Assembly: GCF_040054535.1 (NCBI RefSeq) | Contig: NC_090789.1 | Location: 5,076,697-5,140,696, forward strand | Direction of reading: 5' to 3' | Origin: Antennarius striatus | Taxonomy: Eukaryota; Chordata; Actinopteri; Lophiiformes; Antennariidae | Length of the DNA stretch: 64,000 nt | The notes under the pieces: model-generated | Seen by the model: only the letters and a program-made list of their open reading frames with translations | What the model was told of the DNA's origin: nothing | Databases searched by the model: none | Translations under genes and position numbers: made by a program | Shown: piece after piece, positions 13,401 through 28,176 of the stretch | Layout of the letters: the number at the start of each line of letters is the position of its first letter | Position numbering within the stretch: the stretch's first letter is position 1

Positions 13401-14796
13401 TTATTGCTAATGGAACGGGACACTGTTGCCCTCAACGTTAAGGTGCTATCTTACAGTAAAGATGTTCACTGAGCTTACGCAGGATCCATAAAGCCTTGTG
13501 GTTGTGTAAAACACCGCTCAAAGATAGTCTGCTTCTGGTTCTCTACGTGGTTTTACTGCTGAGGTGTGCAGGTCCAACAGTAGCTGAGAAAATTCAGTTG
13601 AGTGAAATGTAGGACAGGAAAACAGAAATAATAAAGATACAGAAATAAAGAAGCATTCAGAGCAGTCAGAGCATTGTGAAGTTGGTGCTCTGTTTCTAAA
13701 ATACTTACATGATGTGTAGTTGTGATATAAATAAGCACCAAGAAGATATTAATACTTGCTTTATATTGTCATAAATCAAAGTGACTCCTAATTTACTCGT
13801 GTTCTTGTGCCTCTTCCCTTCAGGCATGGAGCCCAGCCACTGAGCCTCAGCAAACTAGTTCCTCATCTCTGCTTGTTGACTGGAGACCAGAACCCACAGG
13901 TAAGGTGGTGTCTTCGCAACATGGAACATGGCACACGGCTAAAAAGCCTGCATACCCCTTTGGATTCTAATTTGCGTGACAAAGCACGAGTGAGTGCACG
14001 TGTGGGAAAACTCATCATGTGTTCTTGATGTCAATCTGCAGCTGAGCCTGTGGTTAAGTCCTTGACATCCAGAGTTTGTTAACTGCCCTCTTAAAACAGT
14101 TCTGCCATTATTACAGTTATTAATGAGAAGGCGTTCTCTCCAGAGGGCCCCCGCTCTGCTTCACTGCTAAGTGACAAATGCCAGCACCCCACCATTACCC
14201 CACGCATTGGTACTGGCTGAATCTGTGCCTCAGTTTTGGAGAGAGAGGCGCTGGCGTAGCCTCCTGCAGAGTTGCACCCCAAAGCTGAAATCTGCTCCTT
14301 TCGTCACCCAATGAATGCAAACTGTCCCAACCAATCAACGTCCGTAACGGACCCGCCCACCCTCGGTGGGAGAGAATCCCTTTAACGGCTTCACGTTACC
14401 CAAACACAATAGTGCTCACATCACGGATATAAAAATCAGAAGTCTCCCGTGATGGAAGTATTCGAGTAGGGTGTATTTTTAAATCATGTATGTAGGATTC
14501 TAGACAGTTGAGAAGCATTATGTGGTTCTCTTGAGGAACATTACTAAAATCTTAAACACATATACCATTTTTTTTTATTGGTACAATATTTTGTAAGCTG
14601 TTTGTGTTTAAAATTCACATTGTGTGCTCTCTGTAGGTGCGTGAGGCCTCCATAACAACACTGGTGGATATTTATCGTCACGTTGGGGAGCGGGTTAGAG
14701 CTGACCTGGGAAAGCGAGGACTACCTGCTGCACGGTGAGTTGTTGGTTATGGATCAATCCTCCCCCACACTGCTAATGCTAATAACACTGTGTGTG

Positions 14797-14828
<32 letters not shown>

Positions 14829-16318
14829 CGCGCGCCTGCAGATAAGATGTGAGAGGCTGTGTGTCCCGTGGCTTTGGCACCCGGTCTGTCCCAGGCCACG
14901 CCACACACCACTCTGTCCCTCACACACATACAGAGGGACTTTCATTCAGAGCACAATGCTCCCTGACTCGGGGGTGGGGGGGTAGGGGGGGTGAGCAAGA
15001 CAGGAGGAGGGCAATTGGGGGGTACAAAAGCATATGGGCGGGGTAACAGAGTTGGGGGAAAAATTGGGGAAAGTGTGTCTGCCTTGGTGTTTGTGAAGGA
15101 AGAGGTCCATGTAGTGTTTCTGTTGTCTTGGTTACATGTGCTGGGTTGAGGGTTATTCTGGGTGCACAGAGACACCCCCCACAACCCCACACCCTATTTC
15201 TCAGCCCAGCAGCCCCCCCTGTTGCGCTGACTGCTCAGTATGAGTGCTGTGTCTGTGAATGTTGACAGCGGCCATGTGTCACGCAAATATTATAGCTGTT
15301 TGTCTCCACTATAAACACACTGTCTTTGTAAGGTGGGGATTTACACAGACTGGCATGTGTCTGCCTAGTTAAAAAGATATGTGGTGCCACAACAGATGCA
15401 ATAATGCAGGTATGAAACCAGTGGCTGTTTTACACATGCATAAACTCTTCAAAATATGTATGAAGTTTTAACATTCCTGTATTAACTGATAATTCCGGCG
15501 AACTGGTAGGAAAGCTATGTCAGTGGTTGTGTTATCCAGATTGTTTTTATGTTAGTGTGGAATTCAGGCCTGCATCCAGGGTGCTGCTGACTAGATCACA
15601 TATCAACTAGCATCACATATCACATCCTCTAAAATAATCAGGATTACTGTTGTTTTACCTCTCACCCCATTTATTGAAAAAGCCTGAAATCATACACACA
15701 AAATTTTACAAGACAGGCTAACTTGACTAAGAACTAAGAACAGACCTGGAGGCTGTAACTAAACAGAATAATAATTACATCATGTGACAAGTAAAGCTCT
15801 TCAATAAAAATGTCCTGAGGTTTATGTGTTCTAAACTTTGAGTGATGGAGGCTCCAACCGTGATCGTGAACTTGTCTGTTTTGCTGTCTAGCCAGTCCTC
15901 CCATTCAAATGTCAGTAAAAAGAATAATGCAGGTTTAAACCATGACTCACTATTACCCATTTTTAGTAGTTATACTGGTGTGCGATAAAGATGCAGCAGA
16001 CCCAGAGCAGGCTCTAGTTCAGGGACTAGTTACTTAAGTTAAACCTACTTTGGCTGTCAGTGTATGTAAGTCAAGTTCATGATGATTGATTAGGGTTTAG
16101 ATGAATGAATTTTAACCATTTTATAAACTGTAAATGGCACAAATAGATCGACCTGAGTTACATAAGTGTCCTTCCTCATTTGTGTTAGAGATGATCCAGT
16201 CTTAAAAGGTGCAGTAGTGGAATTAAAAGGTATGAAGTGGGGTGAGGAGGAGAGATGTAGAAGGGGGAGAAGAGCAATCTGTCCTTGTGTCTCCTGCTCT
16301 ATAGCCCCTCCCCCTCTG

Positions 16319-16353
<35 letters not shown>

Positions 16354-16610
16354 TGGATATGAGAGGGAGGTTATGTAAAGGGTAACAGAATCTCTTTGCT
16401 GCCTGTCACACAAACTGGCTCCCACGTTTCCATCTCACACACACATAACACAAACACACACAATTCCACACAAGACCGTGCCCAAGATTTAACCCTTGTG
16501 TTGCTGTTGAGGTTCCTTAATGGGCGTGTATGTGAGCGCGAGCTGAACATATAATACATACGTGTGACATTAAGAGGAGCGTTGAGCATGCTTGATGTTT
16601 GGGTCCTTCG

Positions 16611-16642
<32 letters not shown>

Positions 16643-19600
16643 ATCACACACACACACTCACACACTCCCTCCCTCCCCTCGTGTTCCTCCCTCCCTTCAT
16701 CTCAGAGCCACTGCACCATGTTGGATACAAAGAGCTTAGGGAAGCCGAGGACCTGTGTCACTAGCATGGGAGCTAATTCAACGGTGCGCATTGACATCAC
16801 GACCCGTTAATCAATCCGCTGGCACACGCTGCGGCGAATGAGCATCAGAGCTTAAAAGCTGGCCTGATTCTGAATAGAACAGACAAATTATGGTGATGGT
16901 AATGAAGGGAAGGGACCCACGTGAAAACGTTACACGGCTAAGGTGTCCGCTGCATCGCTAATCATCAGGAATTGCTAAGCAGTGGTTGTGGACACTAAAA
17001 ACCCGACGGGGAGACTGAGGACGGTGTGTATGACTGTTTTGTTTTTGTGTGCTATGACTAACCCAGTAGCGAGGAGACGGGCTTCTTAATGGAGAGGTCA
17101 GTGTGTCTGTTATTATCGGCTGTATGCAGGATTCTGAGGCTGTTTGCGCAAAGATGTAATACTAGCTCCACCCGTCCGTGATTGGGGTAGATCTCTGCAT
17201 TATTAACCGGACGACGGTCTTACCTGTGGGTCACATGACTGAGCAGATGTTTTAGCATTGTGTTGTTGCTCAGACATGAGTGGCTGAATAGCTGCATCTA
17301 CCTACAGACAGGGTCTAAACATGCTGTTGGAATCATGCAATTCTGCAGTGACAGTCTAACTTATTATGTTCTCTCTTTTCTTTCTTTCCCTCCAGGTTGC
17401 AGACGTTATTTGCTCGTTTTGATGAAGCCTTGAATTCAGGCAACATGGCTCTGAGCCTGAGTCACGGTCAGTGTCTCTCCTCATTTATTTATATTGCTCC
17501 AATTTCACCAGCCTGTGAAAGCCATTAACTTTAGTCACTTTATTTCTATGTCTATGTTGCGTGTTTAAAAAAGGTGTGTCAGTAGGTGTTTGTGTGTGAG
17601 TCTACAACAGCATGTGCTCTTGTGGTTGTGTCAGTTTGTTGCTGTGAGTTACAGTAAGAAGGCCTAATGAGATTAATGGTTAATCTGTGTATGTGTGTGT
17701 GCTGCTGTATTGCACTTTGAGAGACTAACAAAAAGCGATTTTTGATCGTGGAATCTTGTAATAATTGATTATATCCTGCATGTGTGTTGAATTTGTGATT
17801 TTCGTGCTTAATAAATATAAAGTTCCTGAACATCAAAGTACAGTGGAGTCTCCTTTGCTGTTTTCTGCAACACAGTGACCCTGAACATGGTGTTACTCTA
17901 GAAATTATTCCAATTCCAATTTTAGCTCAGCTGCGGGTGTTAGCAGTAAGAAACCCTTTTGTTTCTGCAGTCGCAGCAGAGTCGATTAAAGCGCCATCTG
18001 ATGTTGTCGTCGGATCAGACATCAAAAAGAGAAAGGATGTGGAAATGTGACATAAAATATTTAGTTCAGCTGCTTTTACACAGGAAGATTGGAGCAGTTC
18101 TAACAGTAATGCAAAATAATTTGCTCTTAAATTTGGTCACAGCTGTTGATTGTAATGATACTTTAATCTACTTGATACCTAAATTCCAGAGCATCTAGAG
18201 CCACTAGTGGCACATGCTGAGTCACAGACTTTCTGACGGTGTGAATATATGCTTACATTAAGGGATCTTCAGCTTTGAGCTGCGTTTCTGATCCCCGGTT
18301 GCGTCTGCAGTCTATGTCTAGCAGAGCTTGTTGTCGGCTGTCAGCGGCTCCAGGCGACCCTGTCACCATATCTGTCTCTGTGACGGTGACAGGAGCGCTT
18401 GGTGCCTGGTCAGCTGTTACAGTCTGTTTGCTTGGAGTGAGAGATGTGAGGAAGAAGAGCTCAGGGCGTGTAGTTGCCATGATGCCCTCCCTGGTGGCAG
18501 CAGAGGGATATGGGAGTGTTACTTTTAACCCCCACCTCCCCAGAGAGAGAGGCAGCACAGTTGCGTTTTAACATGACCAGCGCAGCCATCGTTGCATCAC
18601 GTTGATCAGTTTATGTCATCCAGTCTCAGAACGGTCGTGATTGAAATGCTTTTGACTCACCTGGAGCGTGAGATACTCCCTGCTTCTGTGAAGGTGATCA
18701 GATATTATTGGGACTCTTTATTGATTAGGCTGACTCTGTCAGAATTAGCGCAGCCTTCCTCTACTCAATTGCATGGCTGAATATTTCAAAGGGATATATT
18801 GCCAAACTTTTAGAAAGGAAGTTATTAGTCAATCAACAGAAAAGTAATTCATATTTGCTTTGGCGGATGACAGAAAACTGTAATTTTTTGACTATGGTTT
18901 ACACAACATAAAACATTAATCAGAAATAGTCAGTTGCAATGCTATTTACAGAGCGAGGCCAGCATCACATTTATCTGGGAAGCAGAATATGAAACAGTAC
19001 TGAATGACCAAACATGTACTAAAGCATCACAAGAGTTTGATTTGCTTTCATTCATTTTGGAGTCTGTTGGTTTACACAACTTGTTCTCGTCCTCTTCAGT
19101 ATCATTTGACAATCAACAATCGCCTCCGGTCTACCCGAGCTGGGTGGAGTGTGAGGCGGATGAAAGGATGTTTACTTCCAAACACAATCAGAAACTTAAC
19201 CTTTGAGCACAGGACACCCACTCACGACACCTCCTAAAACACGTCCTCTCACACACTTGTTCCACTCGCCCTTGTCCCACATCTCTTTTAGACCAGCTCC
19301 TTTCCTCTGGTCTGAAGGGTTTGAGGCAGCTGTTGCTGTGAGAAAAAGGGAGAGAAGGAGAAAGGGGGGGAGGGAAGCGGGGATGGCAACCGATGAAGGG
19401 GAGGAAACCGAGGGAGATCTCTTGCAGGAGGCGAGTCACGGCGCCGTGCTTGTCACCGCCTGTCTCCATGATTCATCACGAGAAACAAACAATAGAGGAA
19501 AGGAGATGGAGGAGAAAGCAGATGGAGAGCATAGAGAGGAAGACAAGAGGAACTCAGTGTTGGGATTAAATATTAGCTTTAGCATCGCAAACAAAAATTA

Positions 19601-19689
19601 GTAAATGCGTCCTTTCAAAGCACAAAACAGGAAGTTTGTATTCACTGTATGCTGCAGCCATGATGCTCATGAATGACGGCAATGCTAAA

Positions 19690-19742
<53 letters not shown>

Positions 19743-22700
19743 AATCCGGTTGTGGATGCTGGCACCAAGACAAAGGCTTGTCTGCGTATGGTTTTAGGTT
19801 CAAATCAGCTTAAATTCACTGCTCTTTGACCCTCAAGTGCTCTGGCTCAGATGAGGGCTCTGGGTGTGTGTCTGTAGGTGGGGCAGAGCAATGCTGGACT
19901 CTTCTAGAATGTCGCCATCATATTGTTGAGCTGGATGTGACATGGTGATTAAAAAATAATAATTTGATGGAGATGGATTGATTATTGATCCGGAGGGAAA
20001 TTCACATGTAAAGTAGTGTATGCAAAAGATGTACACACACTCTGAACCAACAACAGAATAAAAAAAATACCTTACAAATGAAAGAAAGAAAAAAAAACTA
20101 ACTAGAAGCTTACACTAGTCTAGAAAACATAACCTCCTGAGCAGAGATAATAAGCTTATTTTAACTTAAATTCTTTACGCTAAGCCTGCCTCCAATCTTT
20201 ATGTGAACGTGAAGCAGTTCTAAATCTAAAGCCCAGTGGTATGGGGGGGGGTCATGCTGACCCTCAGCACCAGCTTCCACTGCTTCATCGTGACAGAGAC
20301 TGACACAAACACAATTTCTCTCTATCTCTCGCAGACATGCTCATTCTGCTCCAGTGCATCTCCAGCACTGCAAAGGAAACTGTGACCCCATTTCCAGACT
20401 AGGCTGGTTGCCATGGCAAAGCTTTACTCTGACTATTATGGTATCCCTCTTCCAGACTTAGAATTGGTACCAAAATCATATCAGTGTGTGTTTTCATTTA
20501 AGGAGCTCATATTCCCTGAGCTGTGCTCGAAATGGAACATTCTCTGCAATGATTTGCAAAAAATGCAGTGTTTTTTCTCTGGAATTTCACTTCCCACATA
20601 GAAACTTTAATACATGATCAGTATTGATAAGGAAGGTCATGATAACATTTTCTGCAGAACACACTGAACCATTTTCTCACTGTTTTTATTGACACATACA
20701 CCTGGTCTTTTTTCCCTTTGGCCTTGTGAGTCTTGAGCTTTTCAACAGATTTTTCAACTTCTTATGCTCCATTTGGTCTTCTTTTCACCAACAGTCCTTC
20801 TCTTCTCCTGAACCTCTATCACACACTCATTTTTTGTTTGTGTGGAGCTGGAATATGTGAACCAAATTCTACATGTTTCACTTAGACTCATTTTGCTCAT
20901 CAGGTTATGTAATTTTGGTATAATCTCTTCAAAATTAGAACTATTTATTTGGATATATTTCCACTCTGGCTTCCAAAAATTCATCTCCTGGTCCATTTAA
21001 TCATTGCTTTTGAGTTGTGGAGTATTTGCTGTGACAATTCTAACACTTCTAACAGCTTTGAAACAGCCAGTGCTGCCACCTAGCGGTCACAACTAAACAT
21101 GTTTGCTGCTCACAGATTGTGATTTAATCACTGATTTTTGTGACACTATCAGATCATATCTTTACGTCTCACATTTTTTCCTGTGAATGGGGACAGAGAA
21201 ACCAAACGGCACTGTGACTTTTTCACACACAAACACAAATAGACACACACAAATTATTGATTTGTTTTTGTTTTTACTAGAAAAAAAAAAGTGTCATTCC
21301 CACATGGATTTTAGGTGCCACTGTGGCATCCACTCTTTACTCTTCATGTTTGCATCGTCTTGAAATGGAGACAGGAGCAGCTCTCGGCCTAGAGTTTCCA
21401 TGGCAACACAGCCTGGTACATAGTGAAGCAGATATCTCATTATGTGCGTGTGGGTGTGTGTGTTCCTGTGTCTGTTTCTGCATGTGTGTGGACAGGCTTG
21501 CTATTTGCGTCTTGTAGCACATTATTTGGTGTTATAGTGTATCTTTGGGAGCTGCTGGATAAGCCTTTCTGCCCATAAAACATGAATCCAGCTTAATTTA
21601 AAGTTAACATGCTTTAAAGAATAAATCCAACTGTTGATGAAATTCAGCTGGGTAAACATTGATTTGAAGGTGGATGTGCAGAATGTCTTTTTTCCCCCCT
21701 GTTTGCTGCTTCGTTCATTTGAGAAGCTGGCCTGCACAGGTCGCCATGGCAACAGCATGTGCACTGTGCTCTCTTTCTGGGATCCCCCACCTCCCCTCCT
21801 TTCGAGACACACACACACACACACACACCTCTTTCTCTGGAGTGTCGCTTTCACCCACAGACATTTACTCTGTGGGTTCAAGAGATGAATATCATGCTAA
21901 TAAGGAGGCTAATCAATGCTAAAGCCCTGACTGAGCATTAATAGTGCGGCTGTGGGCTCCGTTATAAAGCCATGACAATCACTAAACTGATGTAGATAGG
22001 ACTATCAGATGAACTCAACTCTATTAGACGTAAGAGCTAAAGAAACTAAAATCACTCACATCTAGGTTTTTCATTACACAGTTCTGAATCAACACGAGTA
22101 TTTTCCAATTATGACCGTATGAAGTTCTTTCCAGCTCCACACTCTTATCATTATATCAGCCTCACAGCCTCTGAAATCTTAGAAGAGAATTATAGCCGAT
22201 AAGATGAAAGTCATTACTAACTGACTTAACATGATGTGGTTCTACCTTTATTTAAAATGATTGTGACATTTAAGCGCACATTTATGGTTCAGGTTTTCTA
22301 GTGCTCTTTTCATCCATATGTGGTGAGTTGTCTAACGTAGTGGAGTCTGGGGACCAGCAGGGAGGCCGTAATTGAGTTTAATTTGTTCCTCAGCGAATAA
22401 TAAACCAGAAGTGACGGTTGCCATAGTACTTGACAACTTTAGTTTGTCTATAAACCTGGACTGCTCTAAATATCTAAGATTTTTCCACTACTGATCTCAA
22501 GGAGGTGCAAATGTCCTCAAATAAAATCTGAAATTTGGTGCTTGTTGCTTCCTGTCAAACTGGTCCAAACATAAAACCGTCATGCACACAGACTGCACCG
22601 CCTCCACCCTCTGGATCTCTGTGAGAGTGGGCGGGTCGAGGCCTCAGATGGAGGGGTGTGGACTTCCCCCCGCTGATCGCCCTCCCCATACTGCTCCATC

Positions 22701-23196
22701 ATCTTTTGTCCTTTCTGCATGTGAGGAGAGGGAGAGAGTGAATAAATGTTGATCCTGTTACACAGGTGAACGTAGCAGCATGAAGAAAAGAGGGTGTTGA
22801 CAATCGTGTGAGTGTGTGTGTGTGTCCGTGTGGAAAAACAGAGGGGGGAGTGTGTGCCATCGGTGCAAATCGGTTTATGTTAGATGGTCTGGCGTGGACA
22901 CAGAGAAACCCTCTTAATATTCCTGGAGTGTCCATCTGTGTGTGTGTGTGTCCCCCCTTCTCTCCTGACACACACACATTAGAGTCCTGCTTCTGTACTG
23001 GCTGCAAGACTATGATGTCACCCCTCCTCTGATTGGCTGTGAGGCTGCTGAGGGAAGGTGGAGAGATGCTGGGAGAAAGAGACGGCGAGGGAGGGATAAA
23101 ATATACATAGAGGAAGAGTGAAAGGAAAAGCCGGCACTCGAATGGGTGGAGGTTTTTTCAGTCTGCGGTATGAGGTGTGTGTGAGTGTGTGTGTGT

Positions 23197-23234
<38 letters not shown>

Positions 23235-23392
23235 CTGAAGCCTTGTCATGATGTGTGTGTGAAGTGTACGTCTGTCTTGGGGTACGGTCTGGAGAAGAGG
23301 AGGAGACCCCAATACCACGCCCTCTCAGGAGCATGAGGCGTCTGATCTGCCAGCGGATCTGTGACTGTGAGTGCAGGGGTGGACATGCTTTT

Positions 23393-23429
<37 letters not shown>

Positions 23430-26400
23430 GTCGATGATTGTGTGCATGTTGAACATTGTTTTAAGGTTAAAAAAAGAAGAAGTAGGGTTTTCTTCATAAG
23501 TCCACCTGTCTTGACACCATAGGCTCTGCTGCAGTTACTGCACTTTGATCATTTGGCTCACACACACACACTCATACACACACCAAGCCTGTCTGTCAAT
23601 TGATTTTGATTGTTGACTGTGTGTGTCGGTAAATCGATGTGAGGTGTAGGGTGGTGGCTTTGGTGCATTTTTCTACGGCTGGTTGTCAGAGCCTCCAGAA
23701 CACGAATGCATTCCTCTGCTAACTGTTTTGTGTCTGTGTGTGTGTGTGTGTTAGTGTGTGTCCTCAAATACTTCAGTCTACAAGTGTTTCCACTGTTAGA
23801 CACGCATTTAAAACGCTGCACCGTTGTTACCAGTGTCTCAAGTTTCATCCCTCCTGTTTCTGTCAGCCTGCATATAGAGGGCTGCATGGGTGGACATTTC
23901 ATGATGGACTGAGTGTTTTTGTGATTTTAAAAAGAACCCACGTGCAAACCAGATATCAATTGTGAGAACAGGTTTTGATCTTTGTAAGTTAATGAAATGT
24001 CAATACTTTTAGACTATTTGCAGTAAGCTAATGATAACGGCTATCTTTGTAAAAGGTGGAAATGTTAACACCCGTGCTGAACTCTCTTTCCAGATCGTAG
24101 TTTTGAGGATGACGATAGCGTGGATGGAAATCGTTCTTCCTCGGCTCAGGCTGCTTTCAAAGTCCCTAAACCTGTCAGGAAGCCTGCAGAGTCGTCTGCT
24201 GCACGCAGGCCCAGCGCAACCAGTGGCAAGCTAGGTACTAAACCTTCATATTCCTCATTCTTGACATGTGAACGAGCGATTCCTTTGGTCTCGTGGCAAA
24301 AAAAAAAGTTACATGTTTGATTTGAAAAGCTGTATTTTGGTCGATGTTTCTAACAGATTTGTCCACTGAGCTACAGATTTTCACTTTAACTTCCTGTTGA
24401 GGGCCCAAAGAGTTCAAGGCTCTAAAGCATCAAACACAACCAACCAGGACCTTCCTTTTGGGAGGAGTTTTCAACTCAGATGTTGTGTCTGCTGTTCTAT
24501 TACTGGTGGTCACAGAAAAGGCAGAAGGACTTCAGTTAAATGAATGTCCACAGTAACACATTTCCTTTCCTTTTCAGATATTTGATACTTCTAAGTAGCT
24601 TCACATCAGAACATCTGCCTTTGAAACAAGCTTCCCTCCCGCCCTGCCCCGCCCCGCCAGATCTTCCTCCTGCTGTAAATGGCAGGAGTGTTGTGTTTTG
24701 CTCTGGCTTCATATGTATTGATTCTTTCTCTCTGTCAGAAAAGGCTGCCTTCCCAAGTCTATGCAGTCAATTTCCTGTTGCCCGTATATGTGGTTGTGTC
24801 AGCAATGTTACATACATAATACATACATACAGTGTTTAACCTGCAAGCTGTGTGAGTCCTTATACATTCCTCTGGAACACAACGTCAACCTCTGTTCTTT
24901 AATCATTTAAGTCTTATTGGTTGTCAATCAGCTGTAGGGTGGAGTCATTCACTCGGCTCTAAATCTTTGATCCTCCCCATAGATTTGAGATGCAAACACA
25001 TTTTAAGAATCTTGTATTATTTTTTTACTTCATCGAATCTTTTGGAGGTTACTTCTACTTTATCAGGCTAGTCTCTGATGGTGGCGATGGGAGGGCCTGA
25101 TGTCTTCATTTGCATATAGATGACAATACGCCCACGCGCTCTGGCATTCACTGGCAGACTGCAATATTCAGACAGAAGACGGATATTTTAATGCTGCCTA
25201 TAACCAGAAAAAAAGGATGTAAAACATGAATAAAGCCTTATCGTATCTTACAATGCATTTAACACACTTTCACATATGATAGATGTTACGATCCTTTCAC
25301 ATCAGTACAAACTCTCCTAATTTTTTTTTTTTTTTAAGCTTCCAAGGACAGTGCCGGGGCGATTGATGAGGAGGACTTCATTAAAGCTTTCACAGACGTT
25401 CCCACTGTCCAGGTACACCTCACACAGGAGGATAAATGTAGAACATCACACTCAGTAACTAAACTGTCCTGGATTTGAACCCTAGACTGAGTTGTTTTTT
25501 TTTGTTTCACTGCAGATCTACTCTTCAAGGGATCTTGAGGACAACCTCAACAAGATTCGTGAAATCTGTTCCGATGACAAACATGACTGGGACCAGCGAG
25601 CCAACGCTGTCAGTACATTAGCCCTGAGCACTTCTCCTTTATTTTTACCCTGCCTGTACAGTATGTGCCTTATGCGTCTTTTTTATTTTTGCGCAGCTAA
25701 AGAAGATCCGCTCGCTGTTGGTTGCGGGCGCACCCAGCTACGACTGTTTCTACCAGCATCTACGTCTCCTCGACGGCGCTTTCAAATTGTCAGCTAAAGA
25801 CCTGCGGTCACAAGTTGTCCGCGAGGCCTGCATCACTGTGGCGTGAGTGTTGCTTCCAAAATACTTCTTTCCTCTTGATTTGCACGTCATTCACGCAGGT
25901 TAGCTTGATCAGATCACGAGAACTTGCACAGCAGAGCGTGAAAGGCGGACACTGAATATTGTCAAAGACAAGAAACACAAGTCGGACTCCGTTATTTCAC
26001 CAGACGTTAATAAGTGGTGTTTCAGCGAGCGTGACTGTTATTAGTCTGTGTAGCACCTCAGCTGCTGCAGTACACATTTAAATAACCTACAGATTATCTC
26101 CTATTCTGTCCTATTGTGTTCTGTAGCTAAAGCACATTTGAAATAAATGTTATTTGTGTGTTTTCTTAAAGCCATCTCTCCACGATACTGGGGAATAAAT
26201 TTGACCATGGAGCGGAGGCCATCGTTCCCGTCCTGTTCAACCTCATCCCCAACTGTGCCAAAGTCATGGCCACATCTGGAGTGTCGGCCATCCGCATCAT
26301 CATACGGGTGAGTTTGAATAAACAGAAATGAACCATTGTTGATATTAAGATTCTTTGTTTTCTGATGATTGGATCCTTTTTCTTGATTGTACAGCATACC

Positions 26401-28096
26401 CACGTCCCCAGACTCATCCCTCTGATTACCAGTAACTGCACATCCAAGTCTGTGGCTGTCAGAAGGTAGGATTAACAAATCCACTGATGAGGACAAGACA
26501 GGAATAAAAAGTTTGCTCTTGAGCATGTAGTTAATTGTTCAAAGTTCATTAAATAATAATGATGGTGATGCTAAGTGTTTTCTGCAATAATGACAATCGT
26601 AAAATGTGTCTCCAGGCGCTGTTATGATTTCTTGGACCTTCTACTACAGGAATGGCAAACACACTCTCTAGAGAGGTGGGGACTGATGTCGAAAACCTGG
26701 ATTCACGTGTGTAACTTTTTTAAAGAATAGATGGGGATGATTGAAACCTGTCTTTTGACTGTTCCCTCCTCCAGGCATACAGCAGTGCTGGTCGAGAGCA
26801 TCAAGAAGGGAATTCGCGATGCGGACTCTGAGGCCAGAGTGGAGGCCCGCAAGTAAGACATAAATGTTATCTCACCGCTTTTCATTTCCTGTTTGGTTCA
26901 TTTGATTTCTTTGGTCTCATCTCCTTTTTTGTGTTCTTCTTCCCTGCCATCTCCCTCAGGACTTACTGGGGTCTGAGGAACCACTTTCCAGCCGAGGCAG
27001 ATGCTCTCTACAACTCCTTGGAGTCATCGTACCAAAGGACTCTCCAGTCCTGTTTGAAGAGCTCTGGCAGTGTGGCCTCACTTCCCCAGAGTGACCGCTC
27101 CTCATCCTCCTCTCAAGAGAGCCTCAAGTAATTACCCCTTTGTCTCCTAGTAGTCATTTTGGATGAAATTATTCTCAGAAATGCATTTCAAAGATGTGAA
27201 TGTATGTGAATCAAATTCTGCATCAGTGAAGAAAAAAATTGACTGCCCACTCAAAATACAGTCAGAATAATATCTTCAGTTGGACTTTGATGTTTTGAAT
27301 CTATTGTTTATTTATCTGGCCAAGTTGTTCTAAAATATCATGGAACAAGTCACGCTTTATATTGCCTATTATGGAAATGTAGATAAATTCTATGGCAGGA
27401 GCTCTTAGAGTTAGTTGCAATATAAGATCAGAATGAACTGCAAACATCTTTAAATGTTAGAACGCCAGTCGTTTGCAAGAGGAATTATTTATAATGAAAT
27501 TTGAGAACTAAATATCTGATTAGAAGATTTTACTCTGGCAGTACTTTCATATTGCACTCCTGCTTCTTGTCCTCTTTTGTGTAACTCTTTAATGAACGTC
27601 CATATCAAGCAAAACTAATCGATAATTGTTCTGCTCTAACCGACTGTTTTTGAGATGATGTCACTCATGATAAGACTTGATAAAACTGCACCCTTTGTTC
27701 ATAAAAGGTTTCCACGCTGGACTTTTTGAGGCTTAGAACGCTTCTGCAGCTTGTCTTGTGGTCATAGTGGGTTCTTCTTCTTTATTTCTGCCACCTACTG
27801 TCAGTAATGTTGCATTAATACCAGGCTCCAGTAAAATGGAAATAATATTCTGTATGACAAACCATCATTGTCTACACTACAGTAATCAATTTTCTAAAAT
27901 CAAGTAATGATCAATGCCCATCCCTAATTTATCCCTATTATCTTTGCAGTTTCACTCTGCAGTGAAAGATTATGGAGATGGTTGTAGATTATCATTGAGA
28001 AAAAAGAATAATTCATTTGTTTCATCCTACTTATCTTCTTCTGTCAGTCGACCTCTGACTTCAAAATGGTCTGCAGCTCCGGGGCGGGGTGAGTTT

Positions 28097-28176
<80 letters not shown>

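Larger units (their letters stand above)
3920..17466 (+). other. clasp2: clasp2 exons 1-7: TOG1 domain (long isoform only)
   Basis: Seven exons (718 coding nt, residues 1-239) encode the N-terminal TOG-like HEAT array. Recognisable stretches are [50 protein letters not shown] and [22 protein letters not shown]1 occurs only in alpha-type CLASP forms; transcripts starting at the internal exon 23333-23366 lack it. The last exon ends in phase 1 (CAC G), so codon 240 is Asp in the long form. Confidence 0.9.
17467..24093 (+). other. clasp2: clasp2 intron 7 (6.6 kb) with internal promoter
   Basis: The largest intron. Its 3' third carries the alternative first exon (23333-23366) and its promoter. 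Other contents are a 47-nt GT run (19695-19741), a CA run at about 21807-21828, a CTCF-like CCACCTAGCGG at about 21074, and an ATTA-rich block at about 21870-21975. ORFs on both strands around 18253-18571 and 19188-19601 resemble no family. Confidence 0.6.

Noticed and set aside
18253..18571. ORFs of about 100 codons on both strands
   Set aside because: GC-richer patch giving open frames on both strands; no recognisable domain, and neither fits clasp2 splice phases.
19188..19601. ORFs of 93-132 codons on both strands in intron 7
   Set aside because: Purine/pyrimidine-skewed sequence with no homology cue; likely chance.
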